Source: Planococcus sp. CP5-4_YE
GTDB lineage: Bacteria; Bacillota; Bacilli; Bacillales_A; Planococcaceae
DNA length: 64,000 nt
Assembly: GCF_019042655.1 (NCBI RefSeq)
Contig: NZ_JAHPZO010000005.1
Location: 1 to 64,000 of the forward strand
Direction: 5' to 3'
The notes under the pieces were generated by a model, which searched no databases, had not been told where the DNA came from, and was given only the letters and a program-made list of their open reading frames with translations. Position numbers and translations under genes: made by a program. Shown one piece after another: positions 33,436-42,072 of this stretch. Position 1 is the stretch's first letter. Each line of letters begins with the position of its first letter.

Positions 33436-33752
33436 TTTTATATGCGATTTTTTATAATTCTATAAGGTCAGGTGTATTCACGTTAAATATAAAACCCAGT
33501 CGAAAAGATGACCAAGAAGTTTATTACTATATTTAGAATTCCAACCATATAAATACAATATCACAAAACAAAATATTTTCTGTAAGTATGACGAAGAATA
33601 ATGACGTCTTATTTTAATTTTCAATCTACTTATAATTTAAGGCTTCTTGCGAATTTGCACGTAAAGCAGTAAATAAATAAATTCTAGATTCTGTCCCTTT
33701 TCTTCTCTTAACATCAAATAGCTAAACTGATGTGTTATTTTTGGTATTTCCG
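33436..33752. other. AT-rich gap before the insertion sequence
   Basis: About 317 bases with no supported gene, RNA or terminator. It presumably contains the ABC operon promoter, but no convincing hexamer pair was found. Confidence 0.4.
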
Positions 33753-34808
33753 TTTGTCAATATAAGCTAGACAACTCTACTCCATTCAGGTGACTCATAA
33801 ATGCCTCCAAGGGCGTGCGATAAGCCAGCGACTTTCTGGGGATGTTATTCCGTTTGTCGGCTACTGTCGAAATGAACGGTTGATCCACCTGATTAAAGTC
33901 CATTTCCTTTGCCAATCCGTCTTTTCGAAGAAGCCCATTGGAGTTTTCATTTAACGCGCGCTGGGAAGGCGTGCCGGGGTCTGCAAAATAAATCGAGACG
34001 TCATGCCGGTTGCACAGCGGCTTCCAATTGGAGAATTCCTTCCCACAATCAAACGTGATGGACTTGAACAGATTTCTTGGGATCCCTTGAAACCACTGGT
34101 TCAACGCGGTTTCAATATCGTATGCCTTGCGTCCTGCAGGCTTCAAGGCGATGATGACTTTCGTCAGCCGTTCGACGAGCGTGATCACCGCACTTTTGTG
34201 GCGGGCACCCACAATGGTGTCGCCTTCGATATGCCCGAACTCTCTTTGGAACGAAGGATAATCGGCTTCCCGTTCGGAAATATGCCGTTTGAATGCCTGC
34301 TTTCCGCGGCGTTCCTGGTGGCCATTAGGTTTCCGTTTCCCTTTCATAGGCAGTGTTGCGACATCAAAGACCTGATTTTTGAACATGCGGTAAAGTGTTC
34401 GTACAGAACAATCGATTGTCGTTTCTGCACGGCCGACAATGACATCCGGCGTCCAGCCTTGAGCCACTTTGTCTTGAATATAAGTGAGTTGTTTCTGCGG
34501 CAAGACTACCTTTCGTCGTCCGCAGCGCTTTTTGTTTTTCTTGTACTGTGTGTAAAAGTCGAGGGCTGTATGCCCTAATTTCAGAAAGTTGATGACATTG
34601 TAGATCGGCTGTCTGGAACGCTTCAGGCGTGCAGCGATGATTGTCACGCGCGTGTTTTGGTGGAAATAAGCTTCTATCATCACCAGTTCGTCCGTGGTAA
34701 GATGGGTGTAGGTCATTCGTGGTCACTCCTATGTTTTTCTTTGGTCGGAAAATACATTGTGAGTGTACCACGAATGGCTTTTTCAGTTGTCTAGCTTAAT
34801 TTTACAAT
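33753..34808 (-). mobile_element. IS30-family insertion sequence, complete
   Basis: About 1,056 bases bounded by imperfect inverted repeats of about 23 bases: TTGTCAATATAAGCTAGACA at 33754 onward and, on the other strand at 34807 downward, TTGTAAAATTAAGCTAGACA. Both continue ACT. A two-base CG flanks each side and could be the target duplication. The single transposase gene is intact, so the element may still be mobile. It sits between the ABC exporter and the sigma/anti-sigma operon without visibly breaking a gene. Confidence 0.85.
33757..34716 (-). CDS. IS30-family transposase
   Basis: The 319-residue protein has an N-terminal helix-turn-helix (TTDELVMIEAYFHQNTRV ... ARLKRSRQPIYNVI) and the DDE catalytic core: FGHIEGDTIVG (Asp), KSITFDCGKEF (Asp) and RALNENSNGLLR (Glu), with the 33-residue D-to-E spacing pattern typical of IS30. 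RNNIPRKSLAYRTPLEAF closes the domain, as in IS30 and IS1252 relatives. The full length is preserved. The stop codon lies inside the left inverted repeat. Confidence 0.95.
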   Translation of the reverse strand: MTYTHLTTDELVMIEAYFHQNTRVTIIAARLKRSRQPIYNVINFLKLGHTALDFYTQYKKNKKRCGRRKVVLPQKQLTYIQDKVAQGWTPDVIVGRAETTIDCSVRTLYRMFKNQVFDVATLPMKGKRKPNGHQERRGKQAFKRHISEREADYPSFQREFGHIEGDTIVGARHKSAVITLVERLTKVIIALKPAGRKAYDIETALNQWFQGIPRNLFKSITFDCGKEFSNWKPLCNRHDVSIYFADPGTPSQRALNENSNGLLRKDGLAKEMDFNQVDQPFISTVADKRNNIPRKSLAYRTPLEAFMSHLNGVELSSLY

Positions 34809-34818
34809 CGGCGTATTC

Positions 34819-34854
34819 AAAAAAGAGCAAAGGCAAACAGGTTAAACTTTGCTC
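34819..34854 (-). terminator. Rho-independent terminator of the sigma operon
   Basis: On the minus strand GAGCAAAG, a 14-base loop, CTTTGCTC, then TTTTTTG. It lies between the IS30 right end and the anti-sigma gene. Confidence 0.8.
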
Positions 34855-34898
34855 ATCTTAGATTGTTTAGTGTTCCGCTGCTCAAATGCTATCTAACA

Positions 34899-35918
34899 TC
34901 ACTTAAGCTCTACCTCAAAGGCTTCCGCGTTTAACACCTCGTGATAGTCAGTTTTTTCTTCCCCTTCTTTTCCAGAAATGGCGAAAGGCGTTACCTTCAA
35001 TGTGGAGACATCTTCTGCCAACGCTTCAAATCGGAAATAGGCATCCTTTCCTAAAGTACGCTCTTCTTGTGATTCATAGACCTTACCCGTCCCGTCTTCG
35101 ACTAACATTCGGACATCAAACTCATAGTCCAAGTCATTATTGCTGTATAAATGGTATTTCAAGGTGCTGGAGACAGGTGACAAAACTAATTCTTCCACTA
35201 AGACATGCTGTCCATTTTCCAATGAAAACTGTTGGTTGATGGGGATAGTCTTGCTTACTGCAAGCAACGCTTCGCCTGAGGCCCTAAATTCAAAAGTCCA
35301 TTCCTCTTTGTCCCACATACTTGGAACTATCCCTTCATAAATGATTTTGATATCCAGTGATTTGCCAAGTTCCAGCGCTTGGACATCCATAGAGCTGAAT
35401 AAGGAATAAGTGGAATCTCCCAATTGCAGCACATCGCCACCACCATTCCCAGAAACCTCCTCCTCATTGATTAATATGGTCGGGAATGGATTGACCTTCT
35501 CTAACTTAATGTTTTCGGAATTCGTCTCAAAAGTGCTATTGATCAATAAACGTCCCTCATCGATGATTACTTCATTTAAGGTAATAGTGCCCTGTTCATT
35601 TTCGATTGATTGTCCGAGAATCGTCTTGTAACTTTCCAATTTTTGGCCTTCTTCCATATCCAAATAATGTTCCAATAAAGGACCAAGAATCGGCATTTTC
35701 GCCAGTGCAGTGGGCTGCATTCCAATGCCCAATGAAACTATGATTAAGGCTGCGGCTGAAATAGCCCATAATCTTGAACGGCTTTTTGTTGTTCGCTTTT
35801 GTATCTTCTTTTTTATTCGCTTTTTCATTCTCTTTTTTTCGAAGCTAGTTAATTCTGGAATATCGTATTCCATCGTATCCACGTCAACTTCATTCAACAT
35901 TTGATAAACGTCTTTCAT
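34899..35918 (-). CDS. DUF4179 anti-sigma-type membrane protein
   Basis: The 339-residue protein has a charged cytoplasmic N-terminus (residues 1-47, FEKKRMKKRIKKKIQKR), one membrane helix (about 48-66) and a DUF4179-type extracellular domain (from about 70, PILGPLLEHYLDMEEGQKL) followed by a beta-rich part. Proteins of this type are encoded with ECF sigma factors and act as membrane-bound anti-sigma factors. The ECF sigma gene lies 20 bases upstream, and a terminator closes the pair. Confidence 0.85.
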   Translation of the reverse strand: MKDVYQMLNEVDVDTMEYDIPELTSFEKKRMKKRIKKKIQKRTTKSRSRLWAISAAALIIVSLGIGMQPTALAKMPILGPLLEHYLDMEEGQKLESYKTILGQSIENEQGTITLNEVIIDEGRLLINSTFETNSENIKLEKVNPFPTILINEEEVSGNGGGDVLQLGDSTYSLFSSMDVQALELGKSLDIKIIYEGIVPSMWDKEEWTFEFRASGEALLAVSKTIPINQQFSLENGQHVLVEELVLSPVSSTLKYHLYSNNDLDYEFDVRMLVEDGTGKVYESQEERTLGKDAYFRFEALAEDVSTLKVTPFAISGKEGEEKTDYHEVLNAEAFEVELK

Positions 35919-35938
35919 TTCAACACCTCATTTCCGTG

Positions 35939-36493
35939 TTATTGATCTCCGAAAATTCGTTTCAACCCTTTTAATTTTCTTCTCCCTCGCGATAATCTGT
36001 TATGGATGACCGACTTATTCACACTTAGTTCGTTTGCAAGACTAGTGGTATCTTTTCCGTCGATATAATAATCAATAAATAGCTGTCGATCTTCTGCTGT
36101 CAGCTGTTCTAATAGGGCTTCTGTTTCCAAACTCAATTCCGTTTTCATAACCAGCTGTCTCTCATCCACTTGATTCGTCTCCAATTCATAATCTCTAGGC
36201 TGCTGTTTTTCAGCCAACTTTATGTACCTTCTCTTATAATCAATCGCTTTATACTTGGAAATAGCAGCTAACCAATTCTTCAAAGAGTTGGTTTTTTCAT
36301 TAAAAGAATCAATATGATCCCAAACAGCTAATAGAATGTCATCTATACATTCGTCATGAACATGGCTGAATCGATACAAATGATGTGTGACGATGCTTTT
36401 AATTAATCCACCGTATTGATCAATCACGAATCGTAAAGCATCTTCATTTTTTCGTTTTAGTTCCTGCACAAGGTTTTCATGTGTGATTTTCAT
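35939..36493 (-). CDS. ECF-type sigma-70 family factor
   Basis: The 184-residue protein has a region 2 (EDALRFVIDQYGGLIKSIV ... CIDDILLAVWDHIDSF, with LKNWLAAISKYKAIDYKRRY for -10 recognition) and a region 4 helix-turn-helix (LLEQLTAEDRQLFIDYYIDG ... TSLANELSVNKSVIHNRLSR). It directs RNA polymerase to a small regulon and is presumably held by the DUF4179 protein encoded next to it. ATG 36493 has aaggag twelve bases upstream, a slightly long gap. Confidence 0.9.
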   Translation of the reverse strand: MKITHENLVQELKRKNEDALRFVIDQYGGLIKSIVTHHLYRFSHVHDECIDDILLAVWDHIDSFNEKTNSLKNWLAAISKYKAIDYKRRYIKLAEKQQPRDYELETNQVDERQLVMKTELSLETEALLEQLTAEDRQLFIDYYIDGKDTTSLANELSVNKSVIHNRLSRGRRKLKGLKRIFGDQ

Positions 36494-36772
36494 TCAATTT
36501 AATAACTCCTTCCAAAGGCCTTACCTATTAATTCGTTTGCCAAATCTAAAAGCTATCCAAACGAAAGTGAAATATCGAATCGTAATGAATTATTTTTGCC
36601 CATACGAAAACCCTACTTCAGGAAAGAAGTAGAGTTCTAAGGTCTTTTTCGCGCCTATTCTTGCAAGCTTTCGTTTTCTAAAAAGTAATTCTGTAAGGCC
36701 TTCATTATTTCGCCCCGCAATTTTTCATTTAAGTTATGCAAACTCTTATTGTATCTATAATCAGCAACACTA

Positions 36773-37225
36773 TTATTGTAAAATCGGATTTACCGAAAAC
36801 TCGACGATTGGGAATTCCTTATTTTCCAAGCCTTCATAACAATTCATGATAGCTTTTTCTTCTCTCGTCAACTTGGTCGTTGAGTGTTGTATGTTTTGAA
36901 TAGCTGTATCATCCTGCAGATAAATTCCATACCAGTTTCCCTGATCCGCATCTTCCAATTCAACGGATACTGCCCTATATTCTTCTTTTAGCAAAGCAAA
37001 GGAATTTGCAATTGATTTCTTCGCCGCTTCTTCTCCAGAGCCTTCTGTCGTCAGTTTCACGACAATTAGGCTCTTATTAGCGCCTTCAAATCTTTCCGTT
37101 TCAATAAAATGAGGGATGTTGTTTTCGTCCACTTCCATTTCGTCGTAGACTGAATTATTGCAGGCGGAAAGGAGCAACACAGCTATAAATAAAACAGCAG
37201 TTAAGCTCTTCTTGTTAATGAGCAT
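36773..37225 (-). CDS. Lipoprotein, 150 residues
   Basis: A lipoprotein signal ends LLLSAC (Cys22). The mature domain of about 125 residues alternates strands and helices (GANKSLIVVKLTTEGSG ... AKKSIANSFALLKEEY ... NWYGIYLQDD) and contains one further cysteine (MNCYEG). The family is not recognised. gagggag precedes ATG 37225. It is probably monocistronic. The 280 bases between its end and the sigma gene hold only a short unexplained frame and a weak hairpin. Confidence 0.7.
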   Translation of the reverse strand: MLINKKSLTAVLFIAVLLLSACNNSVYDEMEVDENNIPHFIETERFEGANKSLIVVKLTTEGSGEEAAKKSIANSFALLKEEYRAVSVELEDADQGNWYGIYLQDDTAIQNIQHSTTKLTREEKAIMNCYEGLENKEFPIVEFSVNPILQ

Positions 37226-37507
37226 CTATTCTCCCTCGTTTCTTCTGTCTATGGCACTTATCCTGCACAAAACCTTCCACTTGAATTATGGGTACAGGTC
37301 GATTTTGCCGACAAGGCATCTATTAATATCATCCCTAAAAAATAAGAACGAATCCTTTTACTATCTTTTTCACCACTTACGTGTTACCTTTAGGAAGAGT
37401 TATTTTTGTTCGGTTTCAGATTGAGAATACATTTTGTTTTTCGTCTAAGGTATTTGAGCAAGGATAGTAACAAATTGTGTGGAGATCCACACTAGGAGGC
37501 AACAATT

Positions 37508-37708
37508 ATGGAACAAGGTACAGTGAAATGGTTTAATGCAGAAAAAGGTTTTGGTTTTATCGAGCGTGAAGCAGGGGATGACGTATTCGTACATTTCTCA
37601 GCTATCCAAAGCGACGGTTTCAAATCTTTAGACGAAGGTCAAACTGTAACATTTGATATCGAAGAAGGACAACGTGGCCTACAAGCTACAAACGTTACAA
37701 AAGCTTAA
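37508..37708 (+). CDS. cspB: Cold-shock protein (CspA/CspB family)
   Basis: The 66-residue protein is a single cold-shock domain with both RNA-binding motifs, KGFGFI (RNP1) and VFVHFSAI (RNP2), and [13 protein letters not shown] at the start. It binds single-stranded nucleic acids and melts mRNA structure at low temperature. taggaggc precedes ATG 37508, and a perfect terminator follows. The untranslated leader of at least 70 bases upstream is typical of cold-induced csp genes. The exact paralogue (B or D) cannot be assigned. Confidence 0.93.
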   Translation: MEQGTVKWFNAEKGFGFIEREAGDDVFVHFSAIQSDGFKSLDEGQTVTFDIEEGQRGLQATNVTKA

Positions 37709-37721
37709 TAATAGCTTGAAA

Positions 37722-37755
37722 AGAGACCCTATATTGTATAGGGTCTCTTTTTTTG
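37722..37755 (+). terminator. Rho-independent terminator of the csp gene
   Basis: AGAGACCCTATA-ttg-TATAGGGTCTCT followed by seven T residues. Confidence 0.92.
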
Positions 37756-37783
37756 TCCTTAAAAACTATCAGAGGGAATCAAT

Positions 37784-38092
37784 TCAAATGCTGCTTCGTC
37801 GAGAGCGTAAAATACTGAATCCCATCATAGCTATCACCACAACGGAAAGTATTAGGCCGGCAAAAGTATTCACAGAAATTTGAAAAAACATACCCAACAC
37901 AAGATTGGTTAGCGCTACAACAAACAGCGACCAAAATAATCGCCCATTTCTTTTCATATAAAAAGTGATAACTCCACCCGCCAGAGACAGCACGAGAATC
38001 CCCCATATAATTGGATGCCAGATATAAATCCCCCACTTCTTATAGTGATACACAGAATGGCTTAACACTCTTTTCTTTAGCAATCTCTCCAA
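37784..38092 (-). CDS. Small polytopic membrane protein
   Basis: The 102-residue product starts with TTG (MERLLKKRVLSHSVYHYKKW) and has three hydrophobic segments (about 27-44, 51-68 and 72-92) with a basic tail (LRSRRSSI). A ggagag stretch lies within the first codons, so the true start may be slightly different. It follows the membrane protein gene at 38097 after four bases. No family is recognised. Confidence 0.6.
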   Translation of the reverse strand: MERLLKKRVLSHSVYHYKKWGIYIWHPIIWGILVLSLAGGVITFYMKRNGRLFWSLFVVALTNLVLGMFFQISVNTFAGLILSVVVIAMMGFSILRSRRSSI

Positions 38093-38096
38093 ATAT

Positions 38097-38324
38097 TTAA
38101 GTTAAGAGAGAACCAAAAATTAATACCATGGCAATAACTACTGTGTTAATGACAGTAATAACAAAAGCACCTATAGAAACAAAATTGCGCTTAATTTTGT
38201 TTACAAGAAACAGGATTGAAAAAATCAACGTGATGGCTGCTCCAAATAAAATGAGATAGATCAGCAAACCGGCTATAACTTCTGAAGAAGCAATTGCAAT
38301 AGGATCTAGGAATATCATTAGCAA
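38097..38324 (-). CDS. Small two-span membrane protein
   Basis: The 75-residue product (TTG start, weak ribosome binding site) has two long hydrophobic segments (about 15-40 and 50-72) around KIKRNFVSIG. It is tightly linked to the membrane protein gene downstream, so the pair may form a complex. No family is recognised. Confidence 0.55.
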   Translation of the reverse strand: MLMIFLDPIAIASSEVIAGLLIYLILFGAAITLIFSILFLVNKIKRNFVSIGAFVITVINTVVIAMVLIFGSLLT

Positions 38325-38626
38325 AGAAACGAGTATACTTAAAATAAGGTAGATAGTGTTTACAGTATTTTTTATCTCAATTCCCCCTCAAATTTAGAAG
38401 CTTCGTTGTTATCTATATTATACATTTCTTCCAATTAAAAACCACGTCTACTTTGAACATGAAAAATAATTCTAGGAAATTGTTCTGTTGTGAATTTTGA
38501 AGCCTGAGAAATCCGGTGAAACTCCCTTTACCAGTCTCTCCGTTCTTTTGTAATATCTTTCTCAGTCTCAAGACCGAGTGGTTGTGCTTCATCTATGATG
38601 AAATTGTATAATTTTTCTCGTTAGAA

Positions 38627-38663
38627 GTGTCTCAATGAAAAAATCGTATTTTCATTGAGACAC
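38627..38663 (-). terminator. Hairpin terminator
   Basis: GTGTCTCAATGAAAA and TTTTCATTGAGACAC form a 15-bp stem. The T tract on the minus strand is short (CTTCT), but the position just after the metallophosphoesterase gene fits. Confidence 0.6.
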
Positions 38664-38674
38664 ATTTATAGAAA

Positions 38675-39607
38675 TTAACGACCAATATTAGAGCGCAATT
38701 TGAATAGGGTAATTTCAGGTGGGCAATTAATACGAAGTGGCAAGATACTGAATCCCACCCCTGGATTTATATACAGGTGGTTGCCTGTTGCCCCATAATC
38801 ATCAATCCACCCATACATATAATCATCTTCTTTATCATTTATCAATGCCGTATAGGACCATCCAGGAGTGCCTGGGATTCGCATCTGACCTCCATGTGTA
38901 TGGCCGGCTACCGAAACAGGCGCAGATTTAGCCGGCAAGGTGCCGAAAGTTTCCGGGTTATGCATCATGACAAGCCGCGCTGCTGAATCTGGTACTCCGG
39001 CAAAAGCGGCGGAAGAATCTGCAAGTTCTGGCCACTCTGCTCCCAATCCCACAATATAAAGAGATTCAGATAAAGCATTTCCTACTTCAACCCCATTATC
39101 AGTATGTGTAAGCGCCGCGGATTCATTATTTAGAACCGTTATCCCTACTTCTTGCAGTGCAGATTTCATTTTCTCTGCTAATTCTTCGTTAGGGTCCGCA
39201 GTTTGTGATGCCATGTCATAATCATGGTTACCTAGGACGGCAAAAACCGGAATATCCGAATCTGTCAACGGCTTGATCAACTCTTTTACCCTCTGGTGTT
39301 CTTTTTCATGATTGTCTACTGAATGGTAAATGTAATCACCTAGAAAGAGAACGGCACTAGGATTCAATTCCACCAACTTTTCCGCCATTTGTTCTACAAT
39401 AGAATCATTATCTAGCCACATTCCTATCTGGAAATCACCGATGACAGCAATTTCTTCATTTTCCCAGGCCTTAGGTAAATTTGGAATAATGGCTTCTTCT
39501 TCTTTCAAATTAACAAAATAGGGTTCCACAAATCCCCAGACCAGCAAAGCTGCTATAACCGCTCCCAAAGTAAGCAACAAGCTTTTGACTACTGTCATAG
39601 ACTTCAT
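38675..39607 (-). CDS. Metallophosphoesterase, membrane-anchored
   Basis: The 310-residue protein has an N-terminal membrane segment (about 8-27) and a calcineurin-like core: IAVIGDFQIG (D-x-H replaced by D-x-Q, Asp58), FLGDYIYH (GD), LGNHDYD (GNHD), MMHNPET and SVAGHTHGGQMRIPG (GHTH). It resembles YkuE/YaeI-type phosphoesterases of membrane substrates. The first motif normally ends in His, so the Gln is unusual and could alter metal binding. The domain should be outside the membrane. Confidence 0.85.
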   Translation of the reverse strand: MKSMTVVKSLLLTLGAVIAALLVWGFVEPYFVNLKEEEAIIPNLPKAWENEEIAVIGDFQIGMWLDNDSIVEQMAEKLVELNPSAVLFLGDYIYHSVDNHEKEHQRVKELIKPLTDSDIPVFAVLGNHDYDMASQTADPNEELAEKMKSALQEVGITVLNNESAALTHTDNGVEVGNALSESLYIVGLGAEWPELADSSAAFAGVPDSAARLVMMHNPETFGTLPAKSAPVSVAGHTHGGQMRIPGTPGWSYTALINDKEDDYMYGWIDDYGATGNHLYINPGVGFSILPLRINCPPEITLFKLRSNIGR

Positions 39608-39717
39608 CTCCTATTGAATTTACCGTTCAGCTTTTTCTTACTTCCACGAAACCCTGAAGACAAAAAGTTCCGCACTGCACGGACAGGCTTTACATCGTAG
39701 TTGCTTTATCATAGGCT

Positions 39718-39989
39718 CTATCCAAGAGTCTGCAAACAAAGAATCAACCAAATAGCACCAGCGATAAATATGGGCAGAACATCCCTTGGGCAACTATAAC
39801 TGCCTACCGCTGCGATGATGAAAAATAATCTTCTCCACTTATCCTTCGCTTCGCCCCCAAAAAATCCTATTAAAACTTTTAATTCATTGTCCAATAGCCC
39901 TCCAGCTAATTCTGCAAAAGCTACACAAAAAGACTGTATATTCCCAAACTGGTGAATAATAATACGAATAACCCAGCTTCTTTATACTC
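39718..39989 (-). pseudogene. Decayed small membrane protein gene
   Basis: On the minus strand one frame reads EYKEAGLFVLLFTSLGIYSL then FV and stops; a second frame, shifted by one base near 39880, continues AFAELAGGLLDNELKVLIGF and ends LILCLQTLG at TAG 39718. Together they would make a small polytopic protein with a GGAGG site nearby but no clear start codon. It is best read as a frameshifted relic. The remaining 300 bases up to 40285 hold nothing supported. Confidence 0.45.
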
Positions 39990-40285
39990 CCCCTCTAAAT
40001 TTACCTCCGTTTTTTTCCAGTTAAATAGTTAACATTTTCTTTTTTTGTGAGAAACTAAACATCCCGCATCATTACTTTTACAAGTATCTGAGGCGGGATA
40101 AAATTTCTGTATTAAATTAATACACCATTTTTTTGTTAAATTCATTTCCCCCGAATAACTGAAGGGCTATCCATGCATCACTCTGTCAAACGGAGTCAAC
40201 TGTTCGTTTCTTTTACTAATTGAATTGAAGGATCTACCCTTCTCTACTATTAAACTGCTCACGAGAATACAGCGAACTGTTTAAC

Positions 40286-40729
40286 TTATTCGATGTCTTC
40301 CACTGGTCCAACTGTAGTTTCAAGATCTTCGAAATCGTTAAAATCAGCAACGCTCATTCCATGTTCGTCTTGTACATAAGAGTCAAATTCTGCGAATGTC
40401 CAGTCAAGTGGCGTAAGATAATTCATTTCTAGCTCTGCCAATTCAATATTTCCCAAATCCATCTCTTCAATTACTTCTTCTGCTGCTTCATCTGTTTCTT
40501 CTTCAATTTCATCTGCCTGCTCTTCATTAACATCAGTCTCTTCTTCTAATTCATCTGCTTGTTCTTCGTCAATATCCGTTTCTTCCTCTAACTCATCCGC
40601 TTGTTCTTCTGCTTCAAGAACTTCTTCCGGTTCAGCATTTTCTAAAGTCTCGTCTTCACCACAGGCGGCCAAAATACTTATCGACAGCACTCCTAGAGCA
40701 CCTGTCTTGATCCATTTATTTTGTATCAT
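40286..40729 (-). CDS. Very acidic repeat-containing lipoprotein
   Basis: The 147-residue product has a lipoprotein signal (LSISILAAC, near Cys22) and then three tandem 14-residue repeats of the type EEQADELEEETDID (about 42-83), made mainly of Glu, Asp and Ala, followed by an acidic helix and a C-terminal part (LTPLDWTFAEFDSYVQDEHG). ATG 40729 follows aaggtggag. A strong sigma-B-like promoter lies 41 bases upstream. Calcium or general cation buffering at the cell surface is possible but only inferred. Confidence 0.75.
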   Translation of the reverse strand: MIQNKWIKTGALGVLSISILAACGEDETLENAEPEEVLEAEEQADELEEETDIDEEQADELEEETDVNEEQADEIEEETDEAAEEVIEEMDLGNIELAELEMNYLTPLDWTFAEFDSYVQDEHGMSVADFNDFEDLETTVGPVEDIE

Positions 40730-40769
40730 AAAGTCTCCACCTTTCGAAAAATTCGACTTATTTAAAATA

Positions 40770-40794
40770 ATACCCATTTGACAAAAAAATAAAC
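40770..40794 (-). promoter_or_regulatory. Sigma-B-type promoter
   Basis: On the minus strand GTTTAT (40794-40789), 13 bases, GGGTAT (40775-40770), a near-perfect match to GTTTAA-N(12-15)-GGGTAT, upstream of the acidic lipoprotein gene. Confidence 0.78.
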
Positions 40795-40860
40795 AAGTGA
40801 TATTTAAATTCATTAATTGAAATAGAACATCATTTTTTCAGTTGAAACTAGGAAGGATAT

Positions 40861-41364
40861 TCAACTTTCCGAGGCTGTATACTCTTTTTCGTTACCGTCT
40901 GGATAAGTTACTTCAAGCTCAAGTGATTCGTAATCCTGATCTACGGAAAACACTTCCATAACTTGACTGATGACTTCCTCATCTGCCATATTAACGTCTA
41001 ATTGAAGTTCCGACAACAAGGGTTTCATTTTATCAAAAGCATCATTTCCGGACAAAGTTTCATTTGCCATTTTATCTTCATATCCAGCTTCCACACGATC
41101 ACGATCTTCTAAATAGACAACTTGTAAAGCATTATCTTGATCGGTATAGTCAACTTCCAATTCAAATTCCGTAAATCCAAAAACTTTCCCGCCGATATTC
41201 TCATCTTCGAGACCACCCCCTGGGTTGGCATCCACCGGCCCTTGATAATCGATAGCTTCTCTTGTAACTGGCTGTGTGACCTCTTCTTCGATACCGCAAG
41301 CTCCTAGAAAGATGATAGGGGAAAGTAAAAATCCAATGGCAATGGTTTTTTTTGCAATTGTCAT
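40861..41364 (-). CDS. YusW-like lipoprotein
   Basis: The 167-residue product has a lipoprotein signal ending IIFLGAC and a YusW-type domain: FGFTEFELEVDYTDQDNAL near 62-80 and, towards the end, DYESLELEVTYPDGNEKEY, the two related strands of this family. ATG 41364 is chosen because aaaggg lies nine bases upstream; the first ATG (41397) is not preceded by a site. A weak sigma-B-like pair (GATTAA-N13-GGGAAT) lies upstream. The role is unknown. Confidence 0.75.
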   Translation of the reverse strand: MTIAKKTIAIGFLLSPIIFLGACGIEEEVTQPVTREAIDYQGPVDANPGGGLEDENIGGKVFGFTEFELEVDYTDQDNALQVVYLEDRDRVEAGYEDKMANETLSGNDAFDKMKPLLSELQLDVNMADEEVISQVMEVFSVDQDYESLELEVTYPDGNEKEYTASES

Positions 41365-41497
41365 ATCTTTCATCCCTTTCATTTCTGTTCTTTTCACTCA
41401 TATTCCCCAACTTTTTATTTTTAATCGTAAAAAAAAGTATTAAAACTAATATTTTTATCAATATATTATTTATTAAATCAAAAAAAAAACTTGTAAT

Positions 41498-41522
41498 GTT
41501 TTTGTTTTTTTCAGCCGGGTAA
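41498..41522 (+). promoter_or_regulatory. Sigma-B-type promoter
   Basis: GTTTTT (41498-41503), 13 bases, GGGTAA (41517-41522), 50 bases upstream of the acidic lipoprotein gene at 41573. Confidence 0.65.
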
Positions 41523-41572
41523 TCATATAGAAAGTGAAAAATTTATTAATATAGAAGAGAGGAGAGTTTACG

Positions 41573-41791
41573 GTGAAAAACTCGAAGTGGCCACTAAAAC
41601 TAGGAATGAGCTTAACTTTATCCGTTGGTTTGCTTGGAGCCTGTGGCTTGCAAGAAGAACTTAACGAAGAAGAACTTGAACATGATATAGAAGAGGATGT
41701 AGTTGAACCGGTTGGAGAGTTAGAAGAAGAAATTGAAGAAGAAGGCGTGGAAGATGCTGTAGAAGACGAAGTGGAAGAAAATGAAGAGTAA
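41573..41791 (+). CDS. Small very acidic lipoprotein
   Basis: GTG 41573 follows gaggagag. The 72-residue product has a lipoprotein signal ending GLLGAC (Cys24), followed by a tail made almost entirely of Glu, Asp, Val and Ile (EELNEEELEHDIEEDVVEP...). It resembles the acidic lipoprotein at 40286-40729 in composition but lacks regular repeats. A sigma-B-like promoter and a large terminator enclose it. Divergent from the YusW-like gene. Confidence 0.7.
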   Translation: MKNSKWPLKLGMSLTLSVGLLGACGLQEELNEEELEHDIEEDVVEPVGELEEEIEEEGVEDAVEDEVEENEE

Positions 41792-41837
41792 AGACAGACA
41801 AAGAGCGCTAATGTACCATTCAATGAGCATACAAAAA

Positions 41838-41905
41838 ATAGTGGCCCCTTAAAGTTAGAGCGTCAGTTTTGCAACTAACTTCAAGGGGCCACTATCATCT
41901 TTTTA
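41838..41905 (+). terminator. Rho-independent terminator
   Basis: ATAGTGGCCCCTT...AGTTAG and CTAACT...AAGGGGCCACTAT form a long stem with a 14-base loop, followed by a T-rich tract. Confidence 0.85.
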
Positions 41906-42072
41906 TTCATTCCGTACCAATCTAAGCCTGCAATAAGTAAATCAACGCTTATTATCTAAGTTCTCGCCGTTTCAAAAATGGTATTAGACTTAAGATATCA
42001 ATAGTGGCCTTATACATAAGATAGCTTGAATGTGACCGAACTTAACTGTTTTGTCTTTGTGAAAATCAAATT

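Noticed and set aside
36655-36790. Short minus-strand frame reading NNSVADYRYNKSLHNLNEKL and onwards to NESLQE
   Set aside because: It overlaps the lipoprotein end, lacks a start codon and ribosome binding site; at most a relic of a lost gene.
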